Translations under genes and position numbers: made by a program
Notes under the pieces: model-generated
The model's database searches: none
What the model was told of the DNA's origin: nothing
Seen by the model: the letters and a program-made list of their open reading frames with translations, nothing else
Shown here: positions 11,601 through 21,864 of the stretch, in pieces
Position numbering within the stretch: the stretch's first letter is position 1
How the letters are laid out: each line of letters starts with the position of its first letter
NCBI GenBank assembly: GCA_964019155.1
Contig: OZ025244.1
Coordinates: 19,786,027-19,850,026, forward strand
Reading direction: 5' to 3'
Source of the DNA: Osedax fenrisi
Lineage: Eukaryota > Annelida > Polychaeta > Sabellida > Siboglinidae
Length of the DNA stretch: 64,000 bases

Positions 11601-12258
11601 TCCCCACCTGGCTTCCTCCTCGTAGATAAATATCTTGGTTAGAGAAATTATTGAATTCTACTGGTACCATTCCATTTCTCGCATGCACCAATGAACTTGT
11701 CAAAGTCACATCTTTTGGTGCTAGAGAAGTGTCAGATTCGATGTAAACCGAACCAACATTCTCCTGGATACAACAGTCGTATATTTTACGACTATATGCT
11801 GGCAGTAATAACTGCTTATCAGAAGCAAGGTGTAATACTCCATCATAACTACCTCTATATATACGTAGTAGAGGATTCCATACGCTATCTTTCGGTATAT
11901 CGTTTTCCCCATATAAAGTAGCCAAGGTACGGAATAGGTTGCTACCCAGAATAATATTAGCTACTGTATTATTACGTAACACAAGAAATCCTATGCGGTC
12001 AATACAAATATCGAATACTTTAAATTCTAGTTCTACATATCCTACAAATGGGATATTGCTCCCATCTGCAGAAGAAAGATCTAATCTTTCAGATATATCG
12101 TTAATTATTATATCAGACATATATTTCCGCAGAAACTCTCGACTGATACACGACACTTCCGCGCCAGTATCAAGTAGAGCTCTAGTACTAATTCCATTTA
12201 AATAAATATTCGCAAAGGGACTACTTTCAGATAACGAGCTGATTTTAGCTTCATTCAA
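8695..12258 (-). CDS. pol: Pol polyprotein: protease, reverse transcriptase, RNase H, integrase
   Basis: 1187 codons, uninterrupted. Domain order by motif: aspartic protease 'LLDTGAEVSCIS' (active Asp at about residue 30); RT with 'YLDDILVF' at about 448; RNase H with 'VETDASLQGLGAVLSQ' and 'FTDNNPLAHYQT'; integrase HHCC finger ('HDDLGHQG...CKSCRRC', about 835-880), then the core starting 'AIDFTT' (about 900), 'HSDQGRNFE' and 'HPQGNGQTERFN'; a C-terminal tail rich in Arg. The order PR-RT-RH-IN is that of Ty3/gypsy. The frame begins almost directly with the protease and shows no Gag or zinc knuckle. GC is higher than in the flanks. The first Met is taken as the start; how it is translated without gag is unclear. 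Confidence 0.95.
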   Translation of the reverse strand: MNEAKISSLSESSPFANIYLNGISTRALLDTGAEVSCISREFLRKYMSDIIINDISERLDLSSADGSNIPFVGYVELEFKVFDICIDRIGFLVLRNNTVANIILGSNLFRTLATLYGENDIPKDSVWNPLLRIYRGSYDGVLHLASDKQLLLPAYSRKIYDCCIQENVGSVYIESDTSLAPKDVTLTSSLVHARNGMVPVEFNNFSNQDIYLRGGSQVGKWTAFVSTIESNKAKFASPKLKYILDNLTIGPVKPQEYEALVKLITEYQGVFSEGEHDVGFCSKIKHKIKLHDDRPVRLPYRRIPPNQWPEVKAYLNAHIEAGIIKPSCSPYSAPLVLVKKKSGAIRVCCDYRGLNARTIRDAYPLPRIDEALDALKGASLFSTFDLAHGFLQCAIAEEDMEKTAFSVGSHGLYEYTRMPMGLVNAPATFSRLMQSCLGSENLETLILYLDDILVFAPTFQIMYDRLSLLFHKLQEYGLKLKPSKCSLLQREVKYLGHVVSGEGVATDPDKTSAVFSWPIPANSTDIRSFLGLASYYRRFIPKFAALAKPLYECTTNFEWNTTCEESFNALKERLVSAPILGYPDFSLPFIVETDASLQGLGAVLSQKVDGKERVIAYASRGLRGGERNDINYSAMKLELLALKWAITDKFRPYLLGSKCLVFTDNNPLAHYQTCRNATMEMRWIAQLEQFDIDIKYRPGRENKNADALSRRVHISSIHRTSSLIPNRLNPIHCSNVAIIRVPDKRMHRVDDNVVDKMVDMQSRDPVLVKLREWVKGGEKPTNTSGEISELRTLLRHWNMFIVIDNILYREVVRRGSIKLQMLASPELRELVLSAVHDDLGHQGIDHTTNFVLDRVFWIGVWNDVKEYCKSCRRCAISSALTIKPKMGSIQAERPLEILAIDFTTVEKSINGIENILVLTDIFTKYSVAIPTKNQKSTTVARALRQYWFQYGIPSRIHSDQGRNFESEVIRDLCEEHGVEKSRTTAYHPQGNGQTERFNRTLHGLLCTISQEKKSEWPRYIDNLVYAYNCGVHASTGESPFFLFFGREPILPIDSVLCNPKKEELTSLNRVWHQAERERRNKHATKTPKSFDDVKVGDEVFIRSHPLGRNKIQDKYSSHPLIVIDRPSPQTCTVMPITKARIVNRAEILKATRLRRDNLTSVSVPLSTIDSPVPGPSLRRSNRVKNLG

Positions 12259-12335
12259 TCGGCTCGCTGTGACTGAAGAAGCAAATCGTTTCCCGATCTA
12301 CTATGCTTGGGTAGAGGACACGTGTTAGCATAATA

Positions 12336-12417
12336 GTCTTTGTCTTAATAAAGTATCCTGTTCGCAGCGCCAATTGTAACAAAGTTGAGTTCGTGTATAC
12401 TTTTTTAAGACAAAGAC
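12336..12417. repeat. Inverted repeat bracketing the primer-binding site
   Basis: The 20 bases at 12336-12355 (leader) are the reverse complement of 12398-12417 (inside the 5' LTR), 19 of 20 matching. The equivalent 3' LTR segment (8303-8322) matches 20 of 20. The PBS lies in the loop. Confidence 0.75.
12357..12372 (-). promoter_or_regulatory. Primer-binding site of LTR element
   Basis: Two bases after the 5' LTR the minus strand reads TGGCGCTGCGAACAGG. It starts TGG like most tRNA-primed sites and resembles the lysine-tRNA type, with a small insertion. Confidence 0.7.
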
Positions 12418-12741
12418 CTGTTGAATATAACAATGATAATCTAATATAATAATAATAATAATAATAATAGTACATACCCGATGACATGCAGAATGATGAA
12501 TGCGGCTATATTACCGATTGGCATTAATTCTATAGCACAATAACAAAATATAATTTGCAGACGATAAAAATATAAAATAACATAAAAACGAACATTGATA
12601 TTGCTAAGGCTATGCAATTAACACAGAGCGTGACACTAAAATCTAGTTTTAAGTTTTTATGTAGATATATCTGTGTACCTTATGTAATGCATTTACATGT
12701 ACATTACATTAATCGATATATCAACAACTGACTTTATAACA
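12375..12741 (-). repeat. 5' LTR of Ty3/gypsy element
   Basis: Partner of the repeat at 8280-8646. It should carry the promoter and transcription start for the minus-strand element; no TATA box was assigned because the sequence is AT-rich throughout. Confidence 0.93.
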
Positions 12742-12941
12742 TATATATATATAAATAAATAATAATAATACAATAATAAATCTACTTAATACTAATAATG
12801 CAATAACACAATTTTTTAATGATGTTAATTTAACATATTTTACTATTATTAATAATACTAATATTAATCATTTAATAAAGGGCACATAAATTAAATTAAA
12901 CACGTTATTATAAAAAATCTCTGAAATAGGTGATGATATAG

Positions 12942-13137
12942 TTAAAAATCTATGATAATTTAACCGATAGTGTAGTTTATGATATATTGAAAATGGGTAA
13001 CTCAGTCAATAATATTAAAAAATAATATAGATGTTTATAATTATAATGAAATATTTATTCTAAATATCAATATTATCATTAATGATAAAATTAATTTCTT
13101 TAAATACTTAGCAACTATTATTTGTAAAACAGTATAA
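12942..13137 (+). CDS. Two-exon host gene candidate, 3' end (unknown function)
   Basis: Exon 12942-12996 follows a TAG acceptor and encodes 'LKIYDNLTDSVVYDILKM' plus one base. A 34-nt GT-AG intron (12997-13030) restores phase into exon 13031-13137, which runs 35 codons to TAA ('NFFKYLATIICKTV' at the end). The two exon frames were noticed separately and join in phase. It lies 200 bp from the LTR insertion and might be part of the gene holding the RING-like exon; this is speculation. Confidence 0.35.
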
Positions 13138-13360
13138 ATATCAGTATAATATCAATAGTTAAATTAAAATTTAATAAACTAAAATTAATATATATATATA
13201 ATGTAGTCTCAAAATAAAATTGTATATAATGTTAAATGATTATATAGATTACGGTATCTTCATTGTTAATTAATTTATTGGAACATCTCTAGATTCAATA
13301 TCACTAGAATTATATGATGATGATGATGATGATATTGAGTTTATTAGCACTAAAATAGGG

Positions 13361-16112
13361 TCATGTAGAGAGAAAAGAAGAAGTAAGATTTATGAATCTT
13401 TTGTGGGATCTAATAGAACGAATGGTAGGAGGGAGGGAATTCCATAGGGTTGGACCGGAATTTTTAAAAGCTCTAGAATTTAGGGACGTTTTACTAGAGT
13501 TCTGGGAGATAAGTAGAGGAGCATTTTGGTAACGAAGAGAAGATAATATAGTACGTTTTTTAATTAGATCAGAGATATAGCTAGGGGTAAAAGAATATAT
13601 TGATTTATGGATTATAGATAGTATACGTAATTTACACCTGAGGGAGAAGGGTAGCCACATACAATATTAATAGATTAAGTGGAGCAGTAGCTTTAGCAGG
13701 AAGTAAATTCAGTAGGGAAGAACAGTAGTCAATACGTGAAAGTACAAGAGCATTAATTAGAGTTTTAGTAAGGTTTCTGGAAAGTGATGTCCGTATTTTT
13801 TTAATTCTGAAGAGATGAAAGTTGGATGATTTTGTAATGGATGATATGTGATTCTTAAATGATAATTTGTCATCAAATACTAATCCTAGGTTTTTGGAGG
13901 AATGAGAAGGAGAAATAATCATGTTATTTAGAGTAAAGTTTGGAAAGGAAGTTTCAGAAGTAGATATGTTAAGTACAGTAGTCTTAGAGGAATTAATTAG
14001 TAGTTTATTGGAGAGGAGCCATAATCTTATGGAGTTAGCACACTCGATTAATTCAGAGTTAATGGTATTATGAGAATTTATAGGGAAAAAGGTAAACAGT
14101 TGGATATCATCAGCAAAAATATGGTAGTGGATATTTGGAAATTTCTTAATTAGATCAGCAATAGGGCGGATATAAATAGAAAAAAGGGATGGACCTAGAA
14201 CAGATCCTTGGGGAATACCGTGGTTAAGAGGAGAAAGAGGCGAGTAAGATTTGTCAATCATAATAGAGATATTCCTGTTAGTGAGATATGAAGTAAACCA
14301 TTTTAATGCTAAGCCAGATATACCCATTAAAGTAAGTCGCGAGATTAATATGTTATGGTCCAGGGTATCAAAAGCAGATGATAGATCAAGTAGGATTAGC
14401 TGGCAACACGTGTTGCTATTTAAGGTAGATAATATAGTGTCAGTAATACGGAGGAGAGCTGTTTCGGTTGAATGACCCTTACGAAAAGCGCTTTGAAACG
14501 GGTCGAAAAGATTATTTTTACTTACATGGGCTATGAGTTGTTTGGAAACAATTCTTTCTAATATTTTACTTAATAAGGGTAGGTGGGAGATCGGGCGATA
14601 ATTGCTAAATGAGTTTGGGTCTAAGTTTTGTTTTTTTAGAATTGGGGATATTATGGCAGTCTTGAGACAGGGTGAAACTTGGCCAGAGTTTAGTGAGTTC
14701 GCAACAATATCCAAGAAAATAGGAGAAAATAAGGGTGAAAGTTTGTGATATAATGATAAAGGTAGGGGATCAGTGGGGGAGGTACAGTGAGATTTCATGA
14801 GTAGGTCATTTACTTCATACAGTGAAGGAATAGTGAATGTACTTAATGAGTCAATATGATGGGTAATATATATGGTAGGATTGAGTATGGGTTGAGTAGA
14901 TGCGCAAATAATATTATTAATGATTGCAATTTTATGTTTAAAGAATTTTTCAAAAAGAGAACACAGTTGAAAATTTGACGTGTTAGGTAAAATGGGGAGG
15001 ATTTTTTCATCTGGAGGAGAGAGAATTTTATTTGCTATTTTAAATAATTTGCGAGGATTGGAGGATATCAATGCTATCTTTTTGTTATAATAGATAGATT
15101 TTGAACGAGATATAGTAGATTTGTAATTTTTTCTAGCTAGTGATAGTGCTAATTTAGTTTCAGTAGAAGGATTTTTAAGAAATTTCTTCTCAAATTTTCG
15201 AACACTCTTCTTGAAGATGAAAAGTTCGTGGGAGAACCAGGGAGAAAAAGGGCGGTCGGTAATTAATGTAGTTTTTGTAGGTGCATGTATATTGATAATA
15301 TTTAGGAGAGTGGAGTTTAGGAGTACCGGACAGAGGGAAGTTGAAGAAGAGATCTCAGTTTTGATATTGTTTACAAATCTTGGTAGGTCGATAGACTTAA
15401 AATCTCTATATGTAATACGTTTTCGTTTAATATTTGAGAATTTTAGATTTATAGAGAATTCAATAATAAAATGATCAGTTAGTAGTTCAATTTTTTGAAA
15501 GGAGTTAGGGTTTATACATCTAATAAGAGGACTGGATAGGGGTGTAAATATCATATCAAGTGTATTGCCACTAGAATGGGTAGGAAATGATATATGTTGG
15601 CACAAGGAAAGAGACTCAGTTAGGAGTTTAAAGTCACCATGGGGATAGATGGGAGAATTATAGTGATAGTTTAAGTCACCAAGAACTATTGGTAGATAGG
15701 ATGAAGATGAAGGAAGTTTATGGATAAAATCATGAAATTCATCAAAGAATAAACTGGTTTCAGGTTTTGGGGGACGATAGATAACGGTAAGATGTAGAGT
15801 TAAGTTAGGAAGCTTGAGGGTCAGCGAAATACAATCACTATATGAAAAGGGGGGGAATGAAATGGATGGAGATAGGTAAAAATCATTACGTATCATAAAT
15901 CCTACCCCACCACCACGGCCCGTTTGTCGTGGAGCGAGATAGAGTGTATATCCAAAGTCCAAGATGGAGGCAAATATATCAGAGTCATTATTAGAAATCC
16001 AGGTCTCAGTCAATGCGATTATAATAAATTTTTGTAATTTAAGGTATGGGAACAGAAGGGATATATTTGATCTCAAGGAGCGAATATTGATCAAGGCTAT
16101 ATTAGAGGATAG
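13361..16112 (-). pseudogene. ORF2 of copy B: endonuclease + reverse transcriptase, frame broken near the C-terminus
   Basis: An open run of about 820 codons from the ORF1 stop down to 13632. Endonuclease motifs: 'NIRSLRSN', 'TETWISNND', 'GRGGGVGFMIRND', 'LGDLNYHYN', 'LLTDHFIIEF'. RT motifs: 'NYRPISHLPLLSKILERIV', 'ILLDLSSAFDTLDH', 'HGIPQGSVLGPSLFSIYI', 'IFADDIQLF'. The C-terminal part, with 'WNSLPPTIRSIRSHKRF', is in another frame (13361-13660) because of the small deletion near 13657. No ATG is needed at the start if readthrough from ORF1 is used; the frame is continuous with ORF1 across one TGA. Confidence 0.9.
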
Positions 16113-16115
16113 TCA
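16110..16115 (-). promoter_or_regulatory. TGA-CTA stop context between ORF1 and ORF2
   Basis: TGA at 16115-16113 followed by CTA; the next codons run in the same frame into ORF2 with no other stop. UGA-CUA is a known leaky stop context. The same hexamer sits at 3119-3114 in copy A. Confidence 0.55.
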
Positions 16116-17095
16116 GGCTTGAGAGGAAGAATTATTTATAAATGATTTCTTATAGTGATCAAAAGAATCAAACCATTTTGTTAGATCAGATTCAGGGATG
16201 AGAAAAGGGGGATATGAAAGAGGATTTTTTTTATCCCTAAGTTCAAATGTTTGGGAACGATTATTAAAAAATACTTTATACAAAATGGGCGTGAGTTTTT
16301 GTTTTAGGGCATGATATAGTACCTTACCAAGAAGTCTAGTAGAGTCAGGTAAATAATGACGAATAAATATATGCTTAAAATTACTATGTGGTGAGATTTT
16401 TAGAAGGGAGGAGAAACATATATCACGAGCAGAAATATTAGTGAAACGTAATATAGCAGTACTGGTAAGAAATGAGGTAGAAGTAATATAAGAATGTGGA
16501 AGTTTTATATAGTCAATTAATGATACTATGAAATTATAGTTAACTTCATAAGGAAGAAGGTGTTCAAGTACTAGTATGAGGGAATTATCTATGGAGCGTA
16601 TGGATGAAGACTTTGAATAAGTTGAACTAGATAATATAGGGGTTGGTGTGTGATTTGAGGAAAATTTTAAGTCCATTAGCTTTGGAATGTTTCTAGAAGT
16701 ATTAGCATTGGGCTGATGCTTGGGCTGGATATTAATAGTCGTAGTAGAAGAATATATATCAGATGTTATATTTGGCGTTACCTTGGAACAAGTATTATGT
16801 ATAGATTTGTCAGTTAAAGTAGAAGGTGAATATGGCATAGTAATGGGTGGAGTAGTTGTATGATTAGTCGAAGGAAACTTATTTAAGGCTAGGCATGAGG
16901 AACATGTGAAGATGAAGTTAGGTGAATTAAATATAGCAATAGCATAAGCGGGAGGGGGGTTTTTAGAATGAAACCAGGATTTAGATAAATAGCTGCGGGG
17001 TATAAACAATTATAATGTAAAATAGATGGACATGTTTTACATTTGAGATAATATTCGCATGCGGGAAGGTTACAATGTGAACAATTTGAGGACAT
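16113..17095 (-). pseudogene. ORF1 of copy B with N-terminal PHD finger (one frameshift)
   Basis: Starts at ATG 17095. The N-terminus reads 'CSHCNLP', 'CKTCPSILHYNC', then a Trp and 'CSSC': Cys-x2-Cys, Cys-x2-Cys, His-x2-Cys, Cys-x2-Cys, the C4HC3 order of a PHD finger. The first part is in the frame of 16889-17095 and the rest in that of 16113-17009, so one indel lies near 16995. The middle is Ser/Thr/Pro-rich. The conserved C-terminus ends 'LTKWFDSFDHYKKSF...' and stops at TGA 16115-16113. The protein presumably binds the element RNA. Confidence 0.8.
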
Positions 17096-17099
17096 GGTA

Positions 17100-17480
17100 T
17101 ACTTGAGATTGTGGGATTAAATTGAATGAAATAGATAATAATAAATATAATAATAAATGTATAAAAACTGGTCGTAACAGGGATATTTTTGAAGAAGTTT
17201 GGTATTCAGTCCGTTTTGCTATATACCGAGTTGACTTGACAAGCACCGGTTGACTTTAGTAGGCTCCTGGTATGCTTGGTGGCAGCCGGGCAATGATGGT
17301 CCGATTGTCTGAGATTTAAGGCAGTATATCGTCCGAGGTAGAATTGATGGATCTGTATGTAAGTAAATACAGCAGTAGACTATCTAGGTGTAAGTTGGTA
17401 GCTAACCTCAAATGAAGGTTGGTAGATCCGACTACCAAAAGCAAATTCCCAAGGAAGATCCACGGGAGAATATCAGTTAT
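17100..17480 (-). other. 5' UTR of CR1-like copy B
   Basis: Distinctly GC-richer than the flanking DNA up to about 17480, without a long frame. Its position upstream of the ORF1 start fits a 5' UTR with an internal promoter; no promoter motif was identified. Confidence 0.55.
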
Positions 17481-18191
17481 AATATTATTATAAACTACTA
17501 GTTAATTAATTTTATAAATAGTAAATAATGTAGCTAAGTATAAATATACATAAACAGTATGTAATATATATTTGAATTTAATTAATTTATCGAATTTATA
17601 ATTCTATTATCTTTGTGATTATTATTTATTTTTTAGGATTTTTATTTTGTTATAATAAAATGTAAACAAATACTAAATATAATTATATCTAAATAAGATA
17701 TGATTATAATTTAAAGACAACTATTATGTATTTCAAATAAGTTGGATATTAATATTTAATATATATTAATATAATAGATAATATAAAAAATAAATGAATA
17801 CGTACTTATCTTTATAATAATAATACAATTAAAAGATATTTAAAAGCTAAGCAGTTATTAACACAACTATATATTGGTTGCTATGTAAACAAAGTGGATA
17901 GTATACCAATATTATGTAGTCAAAATAACATGTATATAGGCAATATAAATTGATTAAAAGTACAAAAATATATCAAACGTATTTATTATTCTAGAAGAAA
18001 TGTATTATTCCTATGAGTTTATGTATATTATAAATAAGAAATTGACTGTGATATGTCTATTTGAAGATGATTTTTATACGTGGAAATTTTCATATATTAA
18101 TTATAAATTTCAATTATTAATCAACATACAAATTATATTGCATGTTCTAGATAACTAACAAGTGATAAAGATGAACATATTAAAAATACAA

Positions 18192-18249
<58 letters not shown>
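17481..18249. other. AT-rich stretch, no gene seen, ends in (TA)n
   Basis: A/T-rich sequence with a (TA)n run at about 18198-18248 that serves as target of the hAT-like element. Nothing else was recognised. Confidence 0.6.
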
Positions 18250-18409
18250 CAGTGTTCATTCTAGAGCTTCCCAGCTACCCAAATTGGGAAGTGCCCTAAT
18301 TTTATGGGTAGCTGCCCTAAATATATAATTATATGGATTAAGTTTAATTATTAAGTTTTTATTAATATACTTGTAATATCATTAATTAAATGTGTTATAT
18401 CTATAATTA

Positions 18410-18710
18410 AAGGAATATATTATTTATTAAATGTCAGTTTTCCAATGAATATTTATAAAATGACGATTAAATGTGTTATTATTATATTATTATTATTAAG
18501 TATTAAAATAATGAAGAATTTATTATTTAATAAATGGCAGATTTTTAATAAATATTTATAAAATGGCGATTAAATGTATTATTATTTAAGTATTAAAATA
18601 ATGAAGAATTTGTATTTAATAAATTGCAGATTTTCACTAAATATTTATAAAATGGCGATTAAATGTATTATTATTATTCTATTATTATTTAAGTATTAAA
18701 ATAATGGAGA
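18410..18710. repeat. Tandem repeat of about 100 bp, three copies
   Basis: Each unit contains 'AAAATGRCGATTAAATGT' and 'AAGTATTAAAATAATGRAGAA' style segments separated by ATT runs. It lies inside the hAT-like element. Confidence 0.75.
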
Positions 18711-18899
18711 ATATGAATAACTTCTGTCATAACATTAGGATAAATTCATTATTTTTCAAATAATGGCGAATATATACTATTTGCCCTTTGTTATATCCGT
18801 TTGATATTTTATATAAACAAACAATTTAGATTCAAATACAAATTAAATATGAAATATAATAATAAACTGCTTGATCTATATTTAGAATAATCTATTTTT

Positions 18900-18981
18900 A
18901 AATTGGGTAGCAAATTCACTACCCAAAATGAAAATTGGGTAACAAACTTTAAATATGGGGTAGTGAATTTGCTACCAATTT
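18900..18981. repeat. Inverted repeat, 24-25 bp stem
   Basis: 18900-18924 pairs with 18958-18981 with one gap. The stem carries the same 'TTGGGTAGC' motif as the left end of the surrounding element. Confidence 0.8.
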
Positions 18982-20299
18982 ATATTTATAATAATATATG
19001 AAAATTAATTTAATAATTATTTTTATTCAATTCTTTTCTCCCAATATATATAAATCACATGATTGTTTTATTTAAAATTTGTAATTTTTATATATTTATT
19101 CAAAATCCTATTTTAAAACGTAATATTAAAGTGATATGTGACATATTAAAAACCATGAAAATATAAAAATAATGAAACATTTAATCACCAATATTATTAA
19201 TAAGTTCACTGTTTTTTATATTCATAATAATTAAACTGTATACTTTTTAAATGTATTATAATCTAATTATTAAATTTAAAATTATTATTTTTATTATTAC
19301 ATTAATATTTAATAATATCATATTATATATTAATTATCATACTTATCATAATTATTATTCTTATATATAATATATAATGTTTAAAATATAATGTCATAAA
19401 TATCATGTATTATACTACTTATCAGTTATTATATATATTGAATTTAAAATTAACCGTTGTACGGAGTACGTACTGCATGTTGATACATGAGCAATGCTTT
19501 TATTTTTCATGATTAAATGCTCATTGAGCATGCCATATTTTATATTGATTTTATTATGATAAAATTGGTATCACTGGAAAGCTTATTAAATTATATAATA
19601 CAATTCATCTTATGTTTTTTTTAATTTGTATTTAAACAAAAGATATTAACAAAAATGTGCAAACAAATTATTACATTTTAATAATCAATACAATAATAAT
19701 ATACATTCTAATTAATTGTTTATATTATGAAATTAAAATATCTTATATAAATTATATATAATAATGTGTACCAGTATGATATAATAATATTAATATAGAT
19801 ATAGGTATTTTTGTATATTTTTATCTACCTATAAGTATTTTTAAGTATTTATATGTATGATATATTATATATCGTTAATTGTATATATATATAATATATA
19901 ATTAATGAAAATAATTACTATATATATTATATATTTAGTATCTTATAATTTGTATTATATAGAAACTTATTTATTTATATATTCCTATAAATACATTTCC
20001 AAGCAAATAACTAATCCTTATACTTAACATAATAGTATACAGGTGTTTCTCGCGAAATATATCATTATGCTTATAATAATCATTATAATAATATGAAAGT
20101 TTAAATTATAAATATACTATTCGATTGATTAGTAATATTACCAATACATTTATATAAAAAAATAAGTGTATATATAATATATTATATATATATATAAGTT
20201 TGATAGAGTTACTATTACATTATTATAATAAATATATAATTATATATATGATATTACAATAATCATAATATTATAACTTATCGAGAACCAAATTACTTA

Positions 20300-20775
20300 T
20301 ATATCAAACTACTCGAACATCTAATTTTAAAAATATAACTTCTCGACTACCTAATTTTCAATATAACATATCAACCATCTAATTTCCAATATTATAAGAT
20401 CTCGACTACCTAATTTTCAATATTATAACATATCGAAAACATAATTGTCAATATTATAAGATCTCGACTACCTAATTTTCAATATTATAACATATCGACA
20501 ACATAATTTTCAATATTAAAAGATCTCGACTACCTAATTTTCAATATTATAACATATCAACAACATAATTTTCAATATTAAAAGATCTCGACTACCTAAT
20601 TTTCAATATTATAACATATCGAAAAATAATTTTCAATATTATAAGATCTCGACTACCTAATTTTCAATATTATAACATATCGACAACATAATTTTCAATA
20701 TTATAATATCTCAACAACATAATTTTCAATATTATAAGATCTCGACAATATAATTTTCAATATTATAAATGATCG
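20300..20775. repeat. Minisatellite, about 30-bp monomer in 60-bp dimers
   Basis: Monomers share 'CTAATTTTCAATATTATAA' and alternate between a 'GATCTCGACTAC' and an 'ACATATCGACAACA' variant, giving a dimeric higher-order unit repeated about eight times. Single-base variants occur. No spacer diversity is present, so it is not a CRISPR-type array. Confidence 0.9.
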
Positions 20776-21864
20776 AATTTCAAATTTTTAATATCTGAAT
20801 ATCTCATGAATTAAATGTTGAGAGATTGAATATAAAAAGAATTATTTGATATCAATGTATTAGAATTACAATTTGTAAATCATTTAATTGTAAACGAATA
20901 ATAAGTAATTGAATCGAATACTTATTTGCAATTTATTTACATCTCTAATTCAAAAAGTCTCCTAAGTAGCTTTTGTAAGTAACAATTGTTACAGGTTTGC
21001 CTCAGGGTATAAGTGTCCATCTAATATATTATTTATCATAAATTAATTTATAAATAGATGGCGAAATTAGCCATATATGTCATCCTACATTTCACTTAGT
21101 AAAATATATTTAAATGCCCTATAATAATTTTTTTTTGGTAGTTGCCCTGAAACCTAGAATGAACACTGATATATATATATATATTATTCTAATTATCATA
21201 ATATTTGAAATAAATAGATTTATTTAGAATATTTACTCTCATCTAATAAATATGATATTATCTGCTTAGTTAAATATTTTTAACAGTATATGATAGTAGT
21301 TCTCTATATTTAATGGGTGGAAAAATATAAACTATTTATATGCGAAATTATGGATAAATTATAGTTACATGTTATAAATCTAGTTTATGTCTGGTTAGAC
21401 TTTTTATTACAAAATTAAATATATAATACATATATATATATATATATAATTCAGAATTTGGTATAAGAACCCGGATATATATTCAAGCAAAGCTTATGAT
21501 CATCCGTTTTAAATTTAAATTGTAATTATAATATAAGTATTATACAACTTTAAAACAAAAAATTAAAAACAAATATTTTGTAGTCAATATAATAAGAAAT
21601 ATTGATAAATAAAACAATATAAAAAATTAGTAAAACTTTAAAAACACTTTTAAAAATGATAATATTTTTTAAAATAATTATCATTTTATAATAATAATTC
21701 CACAATTTTTGGCCAATATTTGAAATACAAAACGATGTTATATCAGTTCTATTTTATTCTTGATAAATATATGTTTTATGCTTGAAATAAACAATTTGTA
21801 TATATTATTAATGAGTATTTTTACTTGCTTTAAACATAACACTACAGTTTTTAATATAACAATA

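Larger units (their letters stand above)
8280..12741 (-). mobile_element. Ty3/gypsy LTR retrotransposon, gag-less, young
   Basis: 4462 bp bounded by two 367-bp LTRs (TG...CA ends) that differ by one base by eye. A primer-binding site follows the 5' LTR, a purine tract precedes the 3' LTR, and a single intact pol frame lies between. Flanks show a possible 4-bp TATA target duplication (8276-8279 and 12742-12745), ambiguous because the site is a (TA)n repeat. Only 116 bp separate the 5' LTR from the pol frame, so there is no room for gag. Confidence 0.95.
13315..17480 (-). mobile_element. CR1-like non-LTR retrotransposon, copy B (near full length)
   Basis: On the minus strand: a GC-richer 5' UTR (17480-17100), ORF1 with a PHD finger, ORF2 with endonuclease and RT, and an ATC-type tail at 13335-13315. 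Compared with copy C (39789-42797) it lacks about 300 bp of 3' UTR and about 75 bp near 13657. A PHD finger in ORF1 is known from CR1-like elements. Confidence 0.92.
18250..21168. mobile_element. hAT-like DNA element, non-autonomous, 2.9 kb
   Basis: Ends CAGTGTTCATTCTAG at 18250 and its reverse complement ending GAACACTG at 21168. CAGTG ends are typical of hAT transposons. The flanking 8 bases match 7 of 8 (18242-18249 and 21169-21176) but lie in (TA)n. Short 'GCTACCC/GGGTAGC' subterminal motifs occur near the left end. No transposase frame was seen. A second right end lies at 23802-23866. Confidence 0.65.

Noticed and set aside
8602..12205. Plus-strand frames over the LTR element (for example 9005-9283, 10370-10654, 11939-12205)
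   Set aside because: Antisense shadows of the intact minus-strand pol frame.
20300..20775. Possible CRISPR-like array
   Set aside because: The units are contiguous 30-bp tandem repeats without unique spacers, in a eukaryotic transposon.
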